Positions 1-9,330 of a stretch of 64,000 nt of DNA are shown piece by piece. The notes under the pieces are model-generated. The model was not told where the DNA came from and made no database searches. It saw only the letters and a list, made by a program, of their open reading frames with translations. The stretch's first letter is position 1. Every line of letters begins with the position of its first letter. Origin of the DNA: Gordonia sp. X0973 (GTDB lineage Bacteria; Actinomycetota; Actinomycetes; Mycobacteriales; Mycobacteriaceae); contig NZ_CP054691.1 in NCBI RefSeq assembly GCF_013348785.1, positions 3,348,001 to 3,412,000 on the forward strand, read 5' to 3'. A program made the translations under genes and the position numbers.

Positions 1-7
1 CGGTGGC

Positions 8-1297
8 GTGAGGCTCCGCAACGGATTGCGCTCCGGCCTGGCCGTCCTCGCCGGGGCAGCGCTGCTCGCCGGCTGCTCCGCCAACAACGGCGACTACACC
101 CACTCGACCGACAAGGTAGAAGTGCTGTCCTGGTGGTCGTCGGAATCGGAGCGCCCCGCGCTCGACGTGCTCGTCGACGCGTTCAAGAAGGCCAATCCGG
201 GCGTGACCGTCATCGACGCGGCAGTCGTCGGCGGCGCCGGGGCCAACGCACAGGTGGCCCTCTCCGAACGACTCGCGGCGAACAACCCGCCCGACCTGTG
301 GCAGAGCCTCGCCGGTTCGGCGGTCGACAGCTGGGCCGCGGCGAACCGCATCGTCGACATCGACTCCGTCTTCGCGTCGACCAAGATCGGTCCGACGCTG
401 AATCCGACGATCCTTCAGTCGGTCACCCGGAACGGGAAGCAGTGGGCCATGCCCACCGGGGCACACCGCGGCAACAACCTGTGGTTCAACCGGCAGGCGT
501 TGGCCAAAGCGGGCGTCCCGACCCCCGGCCCCGGCTACACCCAGCAGCGGCTCGCACAGGACCTGGACAAGGTCGCGGCGGCGGGCGTCACCCCGCTGTG
601 CCTGGGCGCCGCTGACACGTTCACCCTCGTCGAACTCTTCGAGAACACACTGCTCGGGATCGTCGGGGCCAGCGGATGGGCCAAGATCGCCGACGACCGC
701 TTCAACTGGGACGGCCCGCAGGTGCACGAAGCCCTGGACACCTTCTGGAAATTCCGATCGCAGGCCGATCCGAACGCCGCGCAGACCACCTGGAGCGAAG
801 CGGTGCGCAAGCTCGCGAAGGGCGAGTGCGCCTACCTGTCGATGAACGACTCCGTCTACGGCGAGCTGAGCGCCGACGGGGCCGTCGACGGCGAGCAGTT
901 CGGGTACGCACCCTTCCCCGGCACCGAGCACACCTACCTCGCGATCGTCGACACTTTCGTCGCCGCCCGGCAGGCCCGCAACGGCGTCAACGCGCTCAAG
1001 TTCCTGCAGACCGTCGCCGACCCGGCAACGATGCTGGCCTTCACCAAGGTCAAGGGCTCGGTCCCGGTCCGCCGCGACGTCGACACCGCCGCGCTCTCGC
1101 CGTATCAGCGTGGTGCGTCGGCAGCACTGTGGAACGACTCGGTTCTGCTTTCGATGGCCCACGGCGAGCTGATGAACACCCAGTTCCAGCAAGCCCTCTA
1201 CAGCGCCGTGAAGGATTTCGCGAAGAACAAGAACAAGCGCGCGTTCATCAACACCGTTCAGCTCGCAGGCGCCAGCGCGCCAGTCGGCGGCCGATAG
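8..1297 (+). CDS. ABC transporter sugar-binding lipoprotein (family 1 solute-binding protein)
   Basis: This 429-residue protein is the extracellular substrate receptor of a carbohydrate ABC importer. Residues 1-22 form a lipoprotein signal (basic start, hydrophobic core, lipobox ending L-A-G-C) with Cys23 as the lipid anchor. The mature part has the layout of family 1 sugar-binding proteins: an early W-W-S segment after a beta strand (VEVLSWW), a PDLWQ segment, and a late region resembling the KFLQTVADP and KGSVPVR segments of this family. The GTG at position 8 is used because it gives a complete signal peptide, but the gene starts at the window edge, so an earlier start cannot be excluded. 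The permease and ATPase genes would have to lie upstream, outside the window, because the following genes are unrelated. The sugar is unknown. Confidence 0.85.
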   Translation: MRLRNGLRSGLAVLAGAALLAGCSANNGDYTHSTDKVEVLSWWSSESERPALDVLVDAFKKANPGVTVIDAAVVGGAGANAQVALSERLAANNPPDLWQSLAGSAVDSWAAANRIVDIDSVFASTKIGPTLNPTILQSVTRNGKQWAMPTGAHRGNNLWFNRQALAKAGVPTPGPGYTQQRLAQDLDKVAAAGVTPLCLGAADTFTLVELFENTLLGIVGASGWAKIADDRFNWDGPQVHEALDTFWKFRSQADPNAAQTTWSEAVRKLAKGECAYLSMNDSVYGELSADGAVDGEQFGYAPFPGTEHTYLAIVDTFVAARQARNGVNALKFLQTVADPATMLAFTKVKGSVPVRRDVDTAALSPYQRGASAALWNDSVLLSMAHGELMNTQFQQALYSAVKDFAKNKNKRAFINTVQLAGASAPVGGR

Positions 1298-1420
1298 TCC
1301 AATTTGTTCGTTTGATCTGTTTTATTCGCTCTATTCGCTTTCTCCCACCCTTTTCAGCGCGGTGTACGTCCTTTGTGTCAGAACCTTCCGAACGGGCCTA
1401 CAGGCGGTTACCGTGTGGGC

Positions 1421-1735
1421 GTGAAAGTCGACCCCATAGACCTCTATCTTTCGGGATCCCGGACGAATCAACACGCCGCAGACCTCCTGGCGGCCCACAC
1501 CTCGGCGAACTCGCGCGCGGCAGAGGCGCATACCGGCTGGGTCGGGGCCTCGGGTGCGGCTCTCACCGGCCTCGTCGAGTCGTGGCACGAATTCACCACC
1601 GGCATACATTCGACGATGACCCAACACGGAGACCACTTCACCTCCAGCGGCCACCACTATGCCGCTACCGACACCGCGACGGCGCGGACAATCGCCGAGG
1701 CCGGCGCCGACACGACGTCGCTGAACCTGGGCTAA
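1421..1735 (+). CDS. WXG100-family type VII secretion-like protein
   Basis: This 104-residue protein has the size and layout of WXG100 (ESX) proteins, small helical hairpins exported by type VII secretion systems. A W-V-G motif sits at residues 40-42, in the turn between two predicted helices, and the C-terminal half is Ala/Thr/His rich with no signal peptide. I chose the GTG at 1421; a GTG two codons earlier (1415) is also possible. The hydrolase gene follows after 11 bases, suggesting that the two are made together and may be secreted together or form a toxin/partner pair. No ESX core gene (EccC, EccB) is in the window, so use of a T7SS is inferred from family membership. Confidence 0.65.
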   Translation: MKVDPIDLYLSGSRTNQHAADLLAAHTSANSRAAEAHTGWVGASGAALTGLVESWHEFTTGIHSTMTQHGDHFTSSGHHYAATDTATARTIAEAGADTTSLNLG

Positions 1736-1746
1736 CCGGAGACCGG

Positions 1747-3402
1747 GTGACAATCACGATCGCCGACGTTGATCGCTGGGATCCGGGAGCGGTGCTGGAG
1801 GTCTTTCATGCCGCCACCAGCAGGGGCAACGCGGCACAGAACGCCAGCGACGGTCTCAACGGACTGCCCGCTTTCACGACGTGGGACGGCAAGGCCGCGG
1901 AAGCCTCGCAGGCAGCGATCGGCAAAGTCCGCGCCGACCTCGACGCTCACGGTCAGGAGTCGTTCGCGGTAGCCAAAGCGGCGCAGAACGCCGCCGACGA
2001 GATCGCCGCGGTCAAGAAGACACTCGCCGATTTGCGGGCCAACGCCCAGGCGATGAAATGTGTCATCGACGAGTCCGGCGACGTACGCCCACTCGTCACC
2101 ACCGGGCCCGAGGCCGACACGTACGCCATCGACGCCGGGCTGCTGCGCCTGGCCGTCAAGGGCATGTTGGAACGGGCCGATGCCGTCGACGCGGATTTGG
2201 CAGCGGTGATCGACATGGCCAGCGGCAAGAAGCCGATCCCACCGGGCCTGCACGACTCGCGCCCGGAGATACGAGATGCCCTGTCCAAGCCCTTGCCGAC
2301 CGATCCGCGACAGTTCCACGACCTCTGGGTGAAGCTGACGGCGGAAGAGAAGGACTACCTCTATTCGAAAGACCACACGATCGGCAACCGCGACGGAATG
2401 CCGTTCGTCGACCGTGATCACTACAACCGAGCACACCTCACCGAATTGCAGTCACAGGCTCAGAAACGGCTCGACGACATGGCCAAGGAGCACCCTAGTT
2501 GGGTGGGCAAGGAGTCCTTCGTCGACACTCATCCGCACAATCGCGGCAATCACAAGGAGCGATGGGATTTCGAGCACTGGAAGGATCGCTACAACGCCGA
2601 GAAGTCGAAGCTCGACGGACTCAACCAGGTGCTTTCGACGGTCAACAAGAACGACGGCAATCACCGATACCTGGGCATGGTCGACGACAAGGGGCATGCC
2701 GCCGTGTCGATCGGGAACCCGGACACGGCCCGCGACAACGTGACGTTCGTGCCCGGCACCGGCGTCGACGAGACACGGATGGACAACTACGACAACAAGA
2801 TGCTGCGCATCCAGCAATCCGCCCTGAGCGCCGATCGATCGTTGCACCCCGGCGACGTTGCCGTCACCACCTGGATGGGATACGACCGGCCGATGAGCCT
2901 CGCCGACGCCGCGCACCGTTCCTATGCCACCGACAGCGCCGCGGCACTCGACAGCTTCCAAGACGGTGTGCGGATCTCGCACGAGGGGCCGCGCTCGTTC
3001 AACTCGATCATCGGTCACAGTTACGGCTCGACGATGGTCGGGGCGGCGGCCTCGGGCGACCACCATCTCGACGTCGATCGCGTCGTGGCGATCGGCAGTC
3101 CCGGGATGTTGGTGCACCACGCCGCCGATCTCCACATCGACGCCCCCGATCAGGTATATGCGTCGCGGGCCGACAATGACATCATCGAATACGCGGAGGG
3201 CACGACGCTCGGCCCCGGGCCCACCGGCAGCGCTGATTTCGGCGCGCACCGCTTCGATTCCGCACCGGGTCCGAACACCGGCTGGAGTTGGATGGGGTTG
3301 CCGTCCGTCGACGCGCACTCCAGCTACTTCGATCCGGGCAGCGCCGGCCTGCTGAACATGGGACAACTCGTGACCAACCATCAACCCGACCACCACAAAT
3401 GA
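1747..3402 (+). CDS. Alpha/beta hydrolase, DUF1023 type, with helical N-terminal region
   Basis: This is a 551-residue two-part protein. Residues 1 to about 180 are Ala-rich and helical, like the WXG/LXG-like N-termini of type VII substrates. The middle carries the segment (IGNRDGMPFVDRDHYNR) typical of actinobacterial DUF1023 proteins. The C-terminal third is an alpha/beta hydrolase fold with the nucleophile elbow G-H-S-Y-G at residues 423-427 (Ser425). The start is the GTG at 1747, preceded by GGAG six bases away. It follows the WXG100 gene by 11 bases and overlaps the next gene by ATGA, so the three form an operon. Members of this family are predicted esterases or lipases; the substrate is unknown. 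Confidence 0.75.
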   Translation: MTITIADVDRWDPGAVLEVFHAATSRGNAAQNASDGLNGLPAFTTWDGKAAEASQAAIGKVRADLDAHGQESFAVAKAAQNAADEIAAVKKTLADLRANAQAMKCVIDESGDVRPLVTTGPEADTYAIDAGLLRLAVKGMLERADAVDADLAAVIDMASGKKPIPPGLHDSRPEIRDALSKPLPTDPRQFHDLWVKLTAEEKDYLYSKDHTIGNRDGMPFVDRDHYNRAHLTELQSQAQKRLDDMAKEHPSWVGKESFVDTHPHNRGNHKERWDFEHWKDRYNAEKSKLDGLNQVLSTVNKNDGNHRYLGMVDDKGHAAVSIGNPDTARDNVTFVPGTGVDETRMDNYDNKMLRIQQSALSADRSLHPGDVAVTTWMGYDRPMSLADAAHRSYATDSAAALDSFQDGVRISHEGPRSFNSIIGHSYGSTMVGAAASGDHHLDVDRVVAIGSPGMLVHHAADLHIDAPDQVYASRADNDIIEYAEGTTLGPGPTGSADFGAHRFDSAPGPNTGWSWMGLPSVDAHSSYFDPGSAGLLNMGQLVTNHQPDHHK

Positions 3403-3968
3403 GCCGCCGCCTCGCGGGCGTCGCCATCTCGCTCGCAGCAGCCCTGCTCCCGCTGTCCGCGTGTGCCGGCACACCTCCCAACAGCACAGGAGAGTCGATG
3501 AACTCACCAACTCCAACGAGCCAGCACGACGTCCAAGACCACGTCGTCTCCCTGTTTCAGCGCACCGTCGACGCCTTCCCTCGGGGCACTGCGCTCGACT
3601 CCTCGCGCTACGCCCCCAACGGGACCACGGCGACGTGCGACGACAATGCCGACGGCCCCGATGCGCCCGTCGACTTCGCCCAATACGCCGACATGCGTCT
3701 CCTGCCGGGGACCGACTACAAGGCGACCGTTGCCAAACTCGGCGATATCTGGAGTTCCTGGGGGTGGAAGGTCATCGAACGCGACGACTTTCCCAAGCCC
3801 AATCGCTTCGCTTCCGCCCCGGACGGGTATCGCCTCCAGGCCGTGCTCAACGACCCTGCATATTCACCGACCGTCGTCGCCACGTCGCCCTGCTACAACG
3901 GACGCCTGGCCGACTACGCGATCCCCATGCCACGGTTGATCGAATCGACCGGAGACGGCTCGCGATAG
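3399..3968 (+). CDS. Small lipoprotein of the WXG100/DUF1023 cassette
   Basis: This 189-residue predicted lipoprotein has the signal segment L-P-L-S-A-C with Cys22 as the lipid-modified residue. The rest has no family I recognise; it contains a pair of cysteines (one in TATCDDN, one in SPCYN) that could form a disulfide outside the membrane. The ATG overlaps the stop of the hydrolase gene (ATGA), so translation is probably coupled. Its place as third gene after a WXG100 protein and a hydrolase would fit an immunity, anchoring or chaperone role at the cell surface, but that is context only. The function is unknown. Confidence 0.7.
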   Translation: MSRRLAGVAISLAAALLPLSACAGTPPNSTGESMNSPTPTSQHDVQDHVVSLFQRTVDAFPRGTALDSSRYAPNGTTATCDDNADGPDAPVDFAQYADMRLLPGTDYKATVAKLGDIWSSWGWKVIERDDFPKPNRFASAPDGYRLQAVLNDPAYSPTVVATSPCYNGRLADYAIPMPRLIESTGDGSR

Positions 3969-4007
3969 ATCACCGCGAAGGTCGTCGGGATCAGTTCGAC
4001 GCGCCCG

Positions 4008-4214
4008 TCAGACGACGGTGCGCACCCATTTCATCCCGGTCCCGCCGGTGTTGGTGCAGCGGAGCTTGACGCCGCCCTGGTGAGCGATCCTGCCGTTCTC
4101 GCTGAGCGAGCAATGCCCGCCCAGACGCGGGGTCGAGGCATGCGCCTCGGTGGCCAGACCGGCGAAGAGGCCGCCGACGATGGAGACAGAGGCAATCAGG
4201 GTACGAGTCTTCAT
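4008..4214 (-). CDS. Small secreted protein, unknown function
   Basis: This is a 68-residue protein with a clear Sec signal peptide (residues 1-26, ending T-E-A-H-A) and a mature peptide of about 42 residues with two cysteines (35 and 53) that probably form a disulfide. I chose the ATG at 4214 because it begins with the basic, hydrophobic signal sequence; a longer reading frame upstream would overlap the next gene and lacks such a signal. It lies tail to tail with the lipoprotein gene and 43 bases downstream of another small secreted-protein gene on the same strand, with which it may be co-transcribed. No known family was recognised. Confidence 0.6.
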   Translation of the reverse strand: MKTRTLIASVSIVGGLFAGLATEAHASTPRLGGHCSLSENGRIAHQGGVKLRCTNTGGTGMKWVRTVV

Positions 4215-4257
4215 AGACCCGATCGTAGGCGACTCGACGCGACGGGTCGGTCGACCG

Positions 4258-4635
4258 TCAGCGGGCCTTGACGACCGGGCTGTCGGTCTGCGCGTCGCCC
4301 TGACCGATGTCGGTGGCGGCCACGTAGTAGTTCGCGTAGTAGCGGCCGGGCGGTAGCGAGACGCGCAGCGAACGGCCCCCGACCGGCCCCGCGACCACCC
4401 GCCCGTCGCGCGCGTGCACGATCGACAGGTAGACCATCGCGCCCGGATACTCGTCCCGCCCGTGCGCCGAGACCCCGTGCCGCGTCGCACGGATACACGC
4501 GGTGTCGCCCCGCCAGTCACTGTGGCACGCAAAGCGGTGGCCGTGCGCCGAGGCGTTCGCCGCCCCGGCCGACAGCACCGCGGCCACGATCCCGACGATG
4601 ACGCCGACGAGGCTGATACGCGAAACCTGATTCAC
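4258..4635 (-). CDS. Small secreted protein with beta-rich mature domain
   Basis: This is a 125-residue exported protein. The signal peptide covers residues 1-30 (cleavage after N-A-S-A), followed by a mature domain with a cysteine pair (37 and 47) and alternating hydrophobic strands (VYLSIVH, SLRVSLPP, YYANYYVAA) that suggest a small beta-sandwich. The start is a GTG. The sequence has no recognised enzyme motif. It precedes the other small secreted-protein gene on the same strand, so the two may form a bicistronic unit. The role is unknown. Confidence 0.6.
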   Translation of the reverse strand: MNQVSRISLVGVIVGIVAAVLSAGAANASAHGHRFACHSDWRGDTACIRATRHGVSAHGRDEYPGAMVYLSIVHARDGRVVAGPVGGRSLRVSLPPGRYYANYYVAATDIGQGDAQTDSPVVKAR

Positions 4636-4675
4636 CCCGGCGAGGGTACGGAGCGAAGCTGTGTGGACGCCCCGG

Positions 4676-6217
4676 TCAGCCGGCCTTGATCAGGTTGGCC
4701 GCCTGCTCCCCGATCGCGACCGACGGCGCATGGGTGTGCCCGCGGATGATCTCCGGCATGACCGATGCGTCGGCGACGCGCAGCCCTTCGACGCCGCGCA
4801 CCCGCAGCGCGGGATCGACCACCGACTTCTCGTCGCTACCCATCCGCGCCGTCGACGTCGGGTGATACAGCGTGTGCGAGAGCTGCTCCATCGCCGCGAC
4901 GGTCAGCTCCTCCGGCGTCATGGTGGCGCCGCCGAACGGTCGGACGACCTTGCCGTTGGTGACGGCTTTGAGGCTCGGCGACTCGAAGATCTGCCGGCAG
5001 ATCTCCAGCCCCGCGAGGACTGTCGCGCGGTCACGACCGTCGGCATCGGACAGATAGCGCGGATCGATGATCGGCTTGGCGAACGGATCCGCCGATGCCA
5101 ACCGGATCTCGCCGTGGCTGGCCGGCTGCAGGAGGATCGGTCCCATCGTCAGGCCGTGCTCGGGGATGCCGGTGAGGCCCTCGTCCACGTAGGCCACGGG
5201 CGCGAAGATGATCTCCAGGTCGGGCAGCGCCAGCGACGGGTCGGAGCGCACGAAGCCGTACGCCTCGGCCACGTTGGACGTCAGCATTCCCTTGCGTCGC
5301 AACAGGAATCGAGCCAGCTGGCTGATTCCCTCGGCATCCATCAGGGTGCCGCTGTCGACGCCGAAGGCCAGGAGGCTGACCAGGTGGTCGCGCATGTTCG
5401 CACCGACCTCCGGCGCGGCCGCGACGACGTCGATCCCGTGCTGCTTCAGCTGTTCGGGGTCGCCGACGCCCGAGAGCATGAGCAGCTGCGGGGTGTTGAT
5501 GGCGCCGCCGCAGAGGATCACCTCGCGCGCGGCATCGGCGACGACGGTGGCGCCGTCGTGTACGTACTCGACGCCGGTGGCGGTCTTACCGTCGAATCGC
5601 ACGCGCGTCACATGCGCGCCGGTGCGGATCGTCAGGTTCTTGCGCTGTTTGCGGACCGGGGTCAGATAGGCCTTGGCCGCGCTGTCGCGCAGGCCGTTGT
5701 GCTGTGTCACCAGTGTCTGCGAAAACCCTTGCGGCTCATCGGCATTGGCGTCCTCCACCTGATAGCCGGCCTCCCGAACCGCGTCGAGGAACCGGGAGGT
5801 GTGCTCGCGCGGATCACGCTGCGGCGAGACGCTGATCTTCGTCGCGTCGAGGATCGGCTTCATCGCCGACCATCCCCAGTCCGCACCGGCGAGTTCGCCC
5901 CACTTCTCGTAGTCCGCGGCGAAACCGCGCACCCACATCATGGCGTTCATCGCCGACGACCCGCCCAGCACCTTGCCGCGCGGCCAGAAGACGGTGCGAC
6001 CGTCGAGGCCCGGCTGCGGCGTCGTCTCGTAGTTCCAGTCCAGATCCGTCTTGAACTGTTTGGCGAACGCGGCCGGGATCGCGATGTTCGGGCTCTTCGC
6101 CTCCGGCCCCGCCTCCAGCAGCAGGACGCGGACCGAGGAATCCTCGGTCAGCCGGTTGGCCAGGGTGGCGCCGGAAGAACCGGCACCGACGATGATGTAG
6201 TCAAAGGTCTCGCTCAT
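4676..6217 (-). CDS. GMC-family FAD-dependent alcohol oxidoreductase
   Basis: This 513-residue protein belongs to the glucose-methanol-choline oxidoreductases (choline dehydrogenase branch), flavoenzymes that oxidise primary alcohols to aldehydes. The dinucleotide fold motif G-A-G-S-S-G is at residues 11-16. The family signature GGSSAMNAMMWVRG follows, and the C-terminal region has HPTSTARMG and the active-site His-containing segment near GHTHAPS. The length is normal for the family. It lies 36 bases downstream of the aldehyde dehydrogenase gene on the same strand, so alcohol would be oxidised to aldehyde and then to acid by one operon. The substrate is not shown by the sequence; choline, aliphatic alcohols or polyethers are possible. 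Confidence 0.88.
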   Translation of the reverse strand: MSETFDYIIVGAGSSGATLANRLTEDSSVRVLLLEAGPEAKSPNIAIPAAFAKQFKTDLDWNYETTPQPGLDGRTVFWPRGKVLGGSSAMNAMMWVRGFAADYEKWGELAGADWGWSAMKPILDATKISVSPQRDPREHTSRFLDAVREAGYQVEDANADEPQGFSQTLVTQHNGLRDSAAKAYLTPVRKQRKNLTIRTGAHVTRVRFDGKTATGVEYVHDGATVVADAAREVILCGGAINTPQLLMLSGVGDPEQLKQHGIDVVAAAPEVGANMRDHLVSLLAFGVDSGTLMDAEGISQLARFLLRRKGMLTSNVAEAYGFVRSDPSLALPDLEIIFAPVAYVDEGLTGIPEHGLTMGPILLQPASHGEIRLASADPFAKPIIDPRYLSDADGRDRATVLAGLEICRQIFESPSLKAVTNGKVVRPFGGATMTPEELTVAAMEQLSHTLYHPTSTARMGSDEKSVVDPALRVRGVEGLRVADASVMPEIIRGHTHAPSVAIGEQAANLIKAG

Positions 6218-6253
6218 CGGATTCTTTCTCGAGAGATTCTGGTGTGGCGGGGG

Positions 6254-7987
6254 TCAGGCGCGGAAGGCCGACGCGAAGATGCCCGGCAGTTTCAGCCACG
6301 ACGGCGCTGCGGCGAACGAGCTGAGCTTGCTCCCCGTGCTGCCGGCCGACCGGGAGGTCACGAACCACGGCGGCTTGGGGAACAGTGCCAGCTCCCCGCC
6401 GACGACCGACCGCGGGAACGGCCGGAACGGCCCGGATACGACGGTCCGCTCGACGTCGGGGATCAGCAGTCCGTTGTGGACCGTGCCGATTCCGCTCTGC
6501 GCGTCGTCGAGGGTGTGCCCCGGGAAGGCTCCCCACGTCGCGGTGGGCGTGAGGAAGGCCAGGCCGGTCCAGGCGTTGATGCCGATGGAGCCGTAGCGCA
6601 GGTTGGCCACGGCCTCGCCGAAGGACCGGCCCAGCTTCTTGTGCTCGGCGGGTGCGACGAGGATGTTGGCGCCGAGCGTTCCGGTCAGCTCGTTGTTCGC
6701 GTAGTCGACGGCGCGCTCGAGGAAGCCCTGCGCGTCGCCGTCCAGCGCGACGACGCCGAGTACCGGCGCGAAGTACTCGGTCCGTTCCACCGGGGCGTCC
6801 GACCCGGCCTCGACCTGGATGAGGACGCGGTTGCCGTCGGCGAAGGTCTCCGATTGTTCGTGCGCACCCGCCGCGTCGGCGAGCGCCCCGGCCAGCCGGG
6901 AGTCGCTGCCCGGGTACCACGGCGTGCGGTTGGGGATCTTGGCCATCGCCTTGCGCAGCTCCGCCAGGAACTCCTCGCGCTGCCCCCAGCCACTGCTGAG
7001 CACGACGACCTGTCCGGCGATGCAGTTGTGCCCGGCGTTGTGCAGCCGCATCGTGGCGACGTTCTCGGCCTGGAAGCGCAGGTCGGCGGCGGACCACTTT
7101 CCGGGCACGATGATGATCGGCGAGACCCCGCCCAACTCGCTGGTGATCGGTTTGGTCAACAGCGGCTCGCCGGCCTTGCGTCGACGGTCGGCATCGGCGC
7201 CGCGGCCCCACACGATGGCGTCATGCGTCACGATGCTGCCGGTGATGTGGACGTGGGAGATGCCGTCGTGGTTGCAGAGGTATTCGCCCTCCGCGGCGCC
7301 GCCCTGCACGACGCGGACCAGATCCGCTTCGATCAGCGGCGCGAGTGCGCCTCGATACGCGCTGAGCAGGTTGGCGAACGTCGGGTTGATCTTCAGGATC
7401 GTCGATCGGTTGTGCGCCACCAACTCCGACAGCACGTCGAGCGGGCCGATCGAGGTGATGTTTCCGGCGCCCAGCACCAGGCCGACCCCGTTGGACTCAC
7501 CGGGTCGCAGCGCACCCAGACCCACGCCCTCGCGGACCTCTGCCTCGCTGACCCCGGGCAGGGTCCAGACCTGGGCGGAGAACCCGTTGAACAGCAGGGA
7601 TTCCCGGATACCGAGGGGCAGCACCGGCCACGCGAGCCGATTGCCCGCCACCGCCTTCGGCTTCACCCCGGCCAGCGGCGAACCGCCATCGGCCAACGTG
7701 GCGAGGGAATGCGCGACGGTGCCGAAACCGGCGAGCGTCGCGTAGGGACCGGACAGCCATTCCTCGCCGACGAGCGGCGAGGACGGGGCGATGCCCTTGA
7801 TGTCGGTGGCGGTGCGGGTCCAGCGCTGCGCGACCCGGCCGATCGCCTCGTGGGTGGCGCCGACCAAGGCGGCGCGCTCGGCGAGCGACATGCCCGCCCA
7901 CTTCTCGATACCGGTGCGCAGCGATGTGATCGCGGCGTCGAGCCGGTCGGTGTCGACGCCGGTCGGCGCCGGGGCGGTGCTCGTCAT
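6254..7987 (-). CDS. Aldehyde dehydrogenase (large variant)
   Basis: This 577-residue NAD(P)-dependent aldehyde dehydrogenase carries the family ELGG motif (general-base Glu) and a catalytic-Cys segment G-H-N-C-I-A-G-Q. It is about 80-90 residues longer than typical ALDHs of 480-500 residues, with an extended C-terminus around the usual end of the fold. I chose the ATG at 7987 because GGCAGGAGATT lies just upstream; longer readings run into the divergent regulator gene. It is first in a two-gene operon with the GMC oxidoreductase and is divergent from a PucR-type regulator, the usual arrangement for an inducible alcohol-oxidation pathway. Confidence 0.88.
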   Translation of the reverse strand: MTSTAPAPTGVDTDRLDAAITSLRTGIEKWAGMSLAERAALVGATHEAIGRVAQRWTRTATDIKGIAPSSPLVGEEWLSGPYATLAGFGTVAHSLATLADGGSPLAGVKPKAVAGNRLAWPVLPLGIRESLLFNGFSAQVWTLPGVSEAEVREGVGLGALRPGESNGVGLVLGAGNITSIGPLDVLSELVAHNRSTILKINPTFANLLSAYRGALAPLIEADLVRVVQGGAAEGEYLCNHDGISHVHITGSIVTHDAIVWGRGADADRRRKAGEPLLTKPITSELGGVSPIIIVPGKWSAADLRFQAENVATMRLHNAGHNCIAGQVVVLSSGWGQREEFLAELRKAMAKIPNRTPWYPGSDSRLAGALADAAGAHEQSETFADGNRVLIQVEAGSDAPVERTEYFAPVLGVVALDGDAQGFLERAVDYANNELTGTLGANILVAPAEHKKLGRSFGEAVANLRYGSIGINAWTGLAFLTPTATWGAFPGHTLDDAQSGIGTVHNGLLIPDVERTVVSGPFRPFPRSVVGGELALFPKPPWFVTSRSAGSTGSKLSSFAAAPSWLKLPGIFASAFRA

Positions 7988-8093
7988 GGGAATCTCCTGC
8001 CATTCACGACGATGGGACCTTCTTCGGTCTCCATTGTGTTCCCGATCACTCCCGAAGGGTATGGGCGAGTGCTCAGATCTACGACGCCGGGAC

Positions 8094-8107
8094 TGTGCAG
8101 CGGCACA
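8094..8107. promoter_or_regulatory. Palindrome in the ALDH/PucR divergent gap
   Basis: TGTGC-agcg-GCACA is a perfect 5-bp inverted repeat in the 141-bp gap between the divergent ALDH and PucR genes, 21 bases before the PucR start. Its place suggests an operator for the adjacent regulator or another factor. This is inferred from symmetry and position only. Confidence 0.35.
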
Positions 8108-8128
8108 ATTGAGGTCTACAGTCATGCC

Positions 8129-9289
8129 ATGACCAGCGAAAGCCTGCCCACCGCGCCGAGCATCTTCGCCTCTCTCGACCCCGACGCCATGACGCGCCAA
8201 ATCACCGACGAGATCCTGGCCGCCGACGAGACCTACGCGGAACGGACCGTTCCGCGGGATCTGTTGGACGCGGTCACCAAGGACAATGTCGTCGCCCTGT
8301 TGGTCGCCCTCGACGGGTGCCCGCTGGACCTGACACCCGCGCGACGGGTCGGCGCACTCAAGGCGGAACTCGGCATCTCGCTCGCCGGGGTGCTGCATGC
8401 CTACCGGATCGCGGGGCTGACACTCTGGCACGAGGTCGGGAACCTGCGCGTCCAGGACGCCGACGGCGACTACTTCGACGTCGGTCTCAAGGTCTGGTCC
8501 TTCCTCGACCAGCTTTCGACGGCAGCGGCCGAGGCGCACCGCGAGGTCACCGAATCACGCGGTCGGTGGGCGGCGCAGGCGCGCATCTCCGCGGCGTTGG
8601 AGCTTCTCGACGGTGTCGCCGACGCGCCGAGCCGCGAGTACGCCGCGGGCGTCCTGGGCTTGTCGGAACCCGCGCGGTTCGTCGTCGTCGCCACCGACCG
8701 GCAGTCCGACGAGCGGCCCCACAACCACGGCAGGCGCCTCGACCACGACGACGAGCTGGTGCAATGGGTGGACCGCGGCGGTCTGCGAATGGGTATCGCC
8801 GACCTGTCCGGCCAGCGGAAACCGGAGGCTTGGGTCCCGAACGGAGCTGGGCGATTCGGCCTGAGCGCGGAGTTCGCCTTCCTCTCCGACGCACCCGCCG
8901 CCGCCCGCCAGGCCACGGTGGCGCTGCGCAGCGCGGGACGCGACGGGGCCGGTGTGGTGCGCTACGGCGAGCGCCCGGTCGAAACCCTCCTCGTGTCGAC
9001 GCCGGGCGCGTCGACGGAGGCAGCCGACCAGATTCTCGCCGGCCTCGACGGCCTGCCCGCCGACGATCGTGAAGTCCTCCTCGACACGGTGGCCGCGTGG
9101 ATCGACGTCGACGGCTCCACCGCCGCGGCGGCGCAGCGGCTGCACTGTCACCGCAACACGGTCCTCTACCGACTGCGTCGTGTCGAGACGCTCACGGGTC
9201 GTTCGGTGGCCCGACCATCCGATGTGGTCGCCCTGGGAATCGCCGTCCTGGTCCGCAGCCACGTGAGCCCGGCCGAGATCTCGGCGTAG
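8129..9289 (+). CDS. PucR/CdaR-family transcriptional regulator
   Basis: This is a 386-residue regulator. The C-terminal helix-turn-helix (last ~60 residues, segment STAAAAQRLHCHRNTVLYRLRRVE) is the PucR C-terminal HTH_30 type. The N-terminal ~250 residues are a ligand-sensing region resembling the RsbT co-antagonist-like domain and the GGDEF-like middle domain seen in actinobacterial PucR proteins. It is divergent from the ALDH-GMC operon and is probably its activator, responding to the alcohol, aldehyde or acid. The ATG at 8129 begins MTSES; an upstream extension would overlap the operon promoter. Family assignment is firm, target assignment is by context. Confidence 0.85.
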   Translation: MTSESLPTAPSIFASLDPDAMTRQITDEILAADETYAERTVPRDLLDAVTKDNVVALLVALDGCPLDLTPARRVGALKAELGISLAGVLHAYRIAGLTLWHEVGNLRVQDADGDYFDVGLKVWSFLDQLSTAAAEAHREVTESRGRWAAQARISAALELLDGVADAPSREYAAGVLGLSEPARFVVVATDRQSDERPHNHGRRLDHDDELVQWVDRGGLRMGIADLSGQRKPEAWVPNGAGRFGLSAEFAFLSDAPAAARQATVALRSAGRDGAGVVRYGERPVETLLVSTPGASTEAADQILAGLDGLPADDREVLLDTVAAWIDVDGSTAAAAQRLHCHRNTVLYRLRRVETLTGRSVARPSDVVALGIAVLVRSHVSPAEISA

Positions 9290-9330
9290 ACGCCGAGCTG
9301 TCCGGCGGTGGTCGAGTAGGCCCGATGATG

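Noticed and set aside
4661..9289. A single open frame of about 1,500 codons on the plus strand
   Set aside because: Most of it is antisense to the GMC and ALDH genes and is Arg/Gly/Asp-rich without a fold; only the last 386 codons (from 8129) are a real PucR gene.
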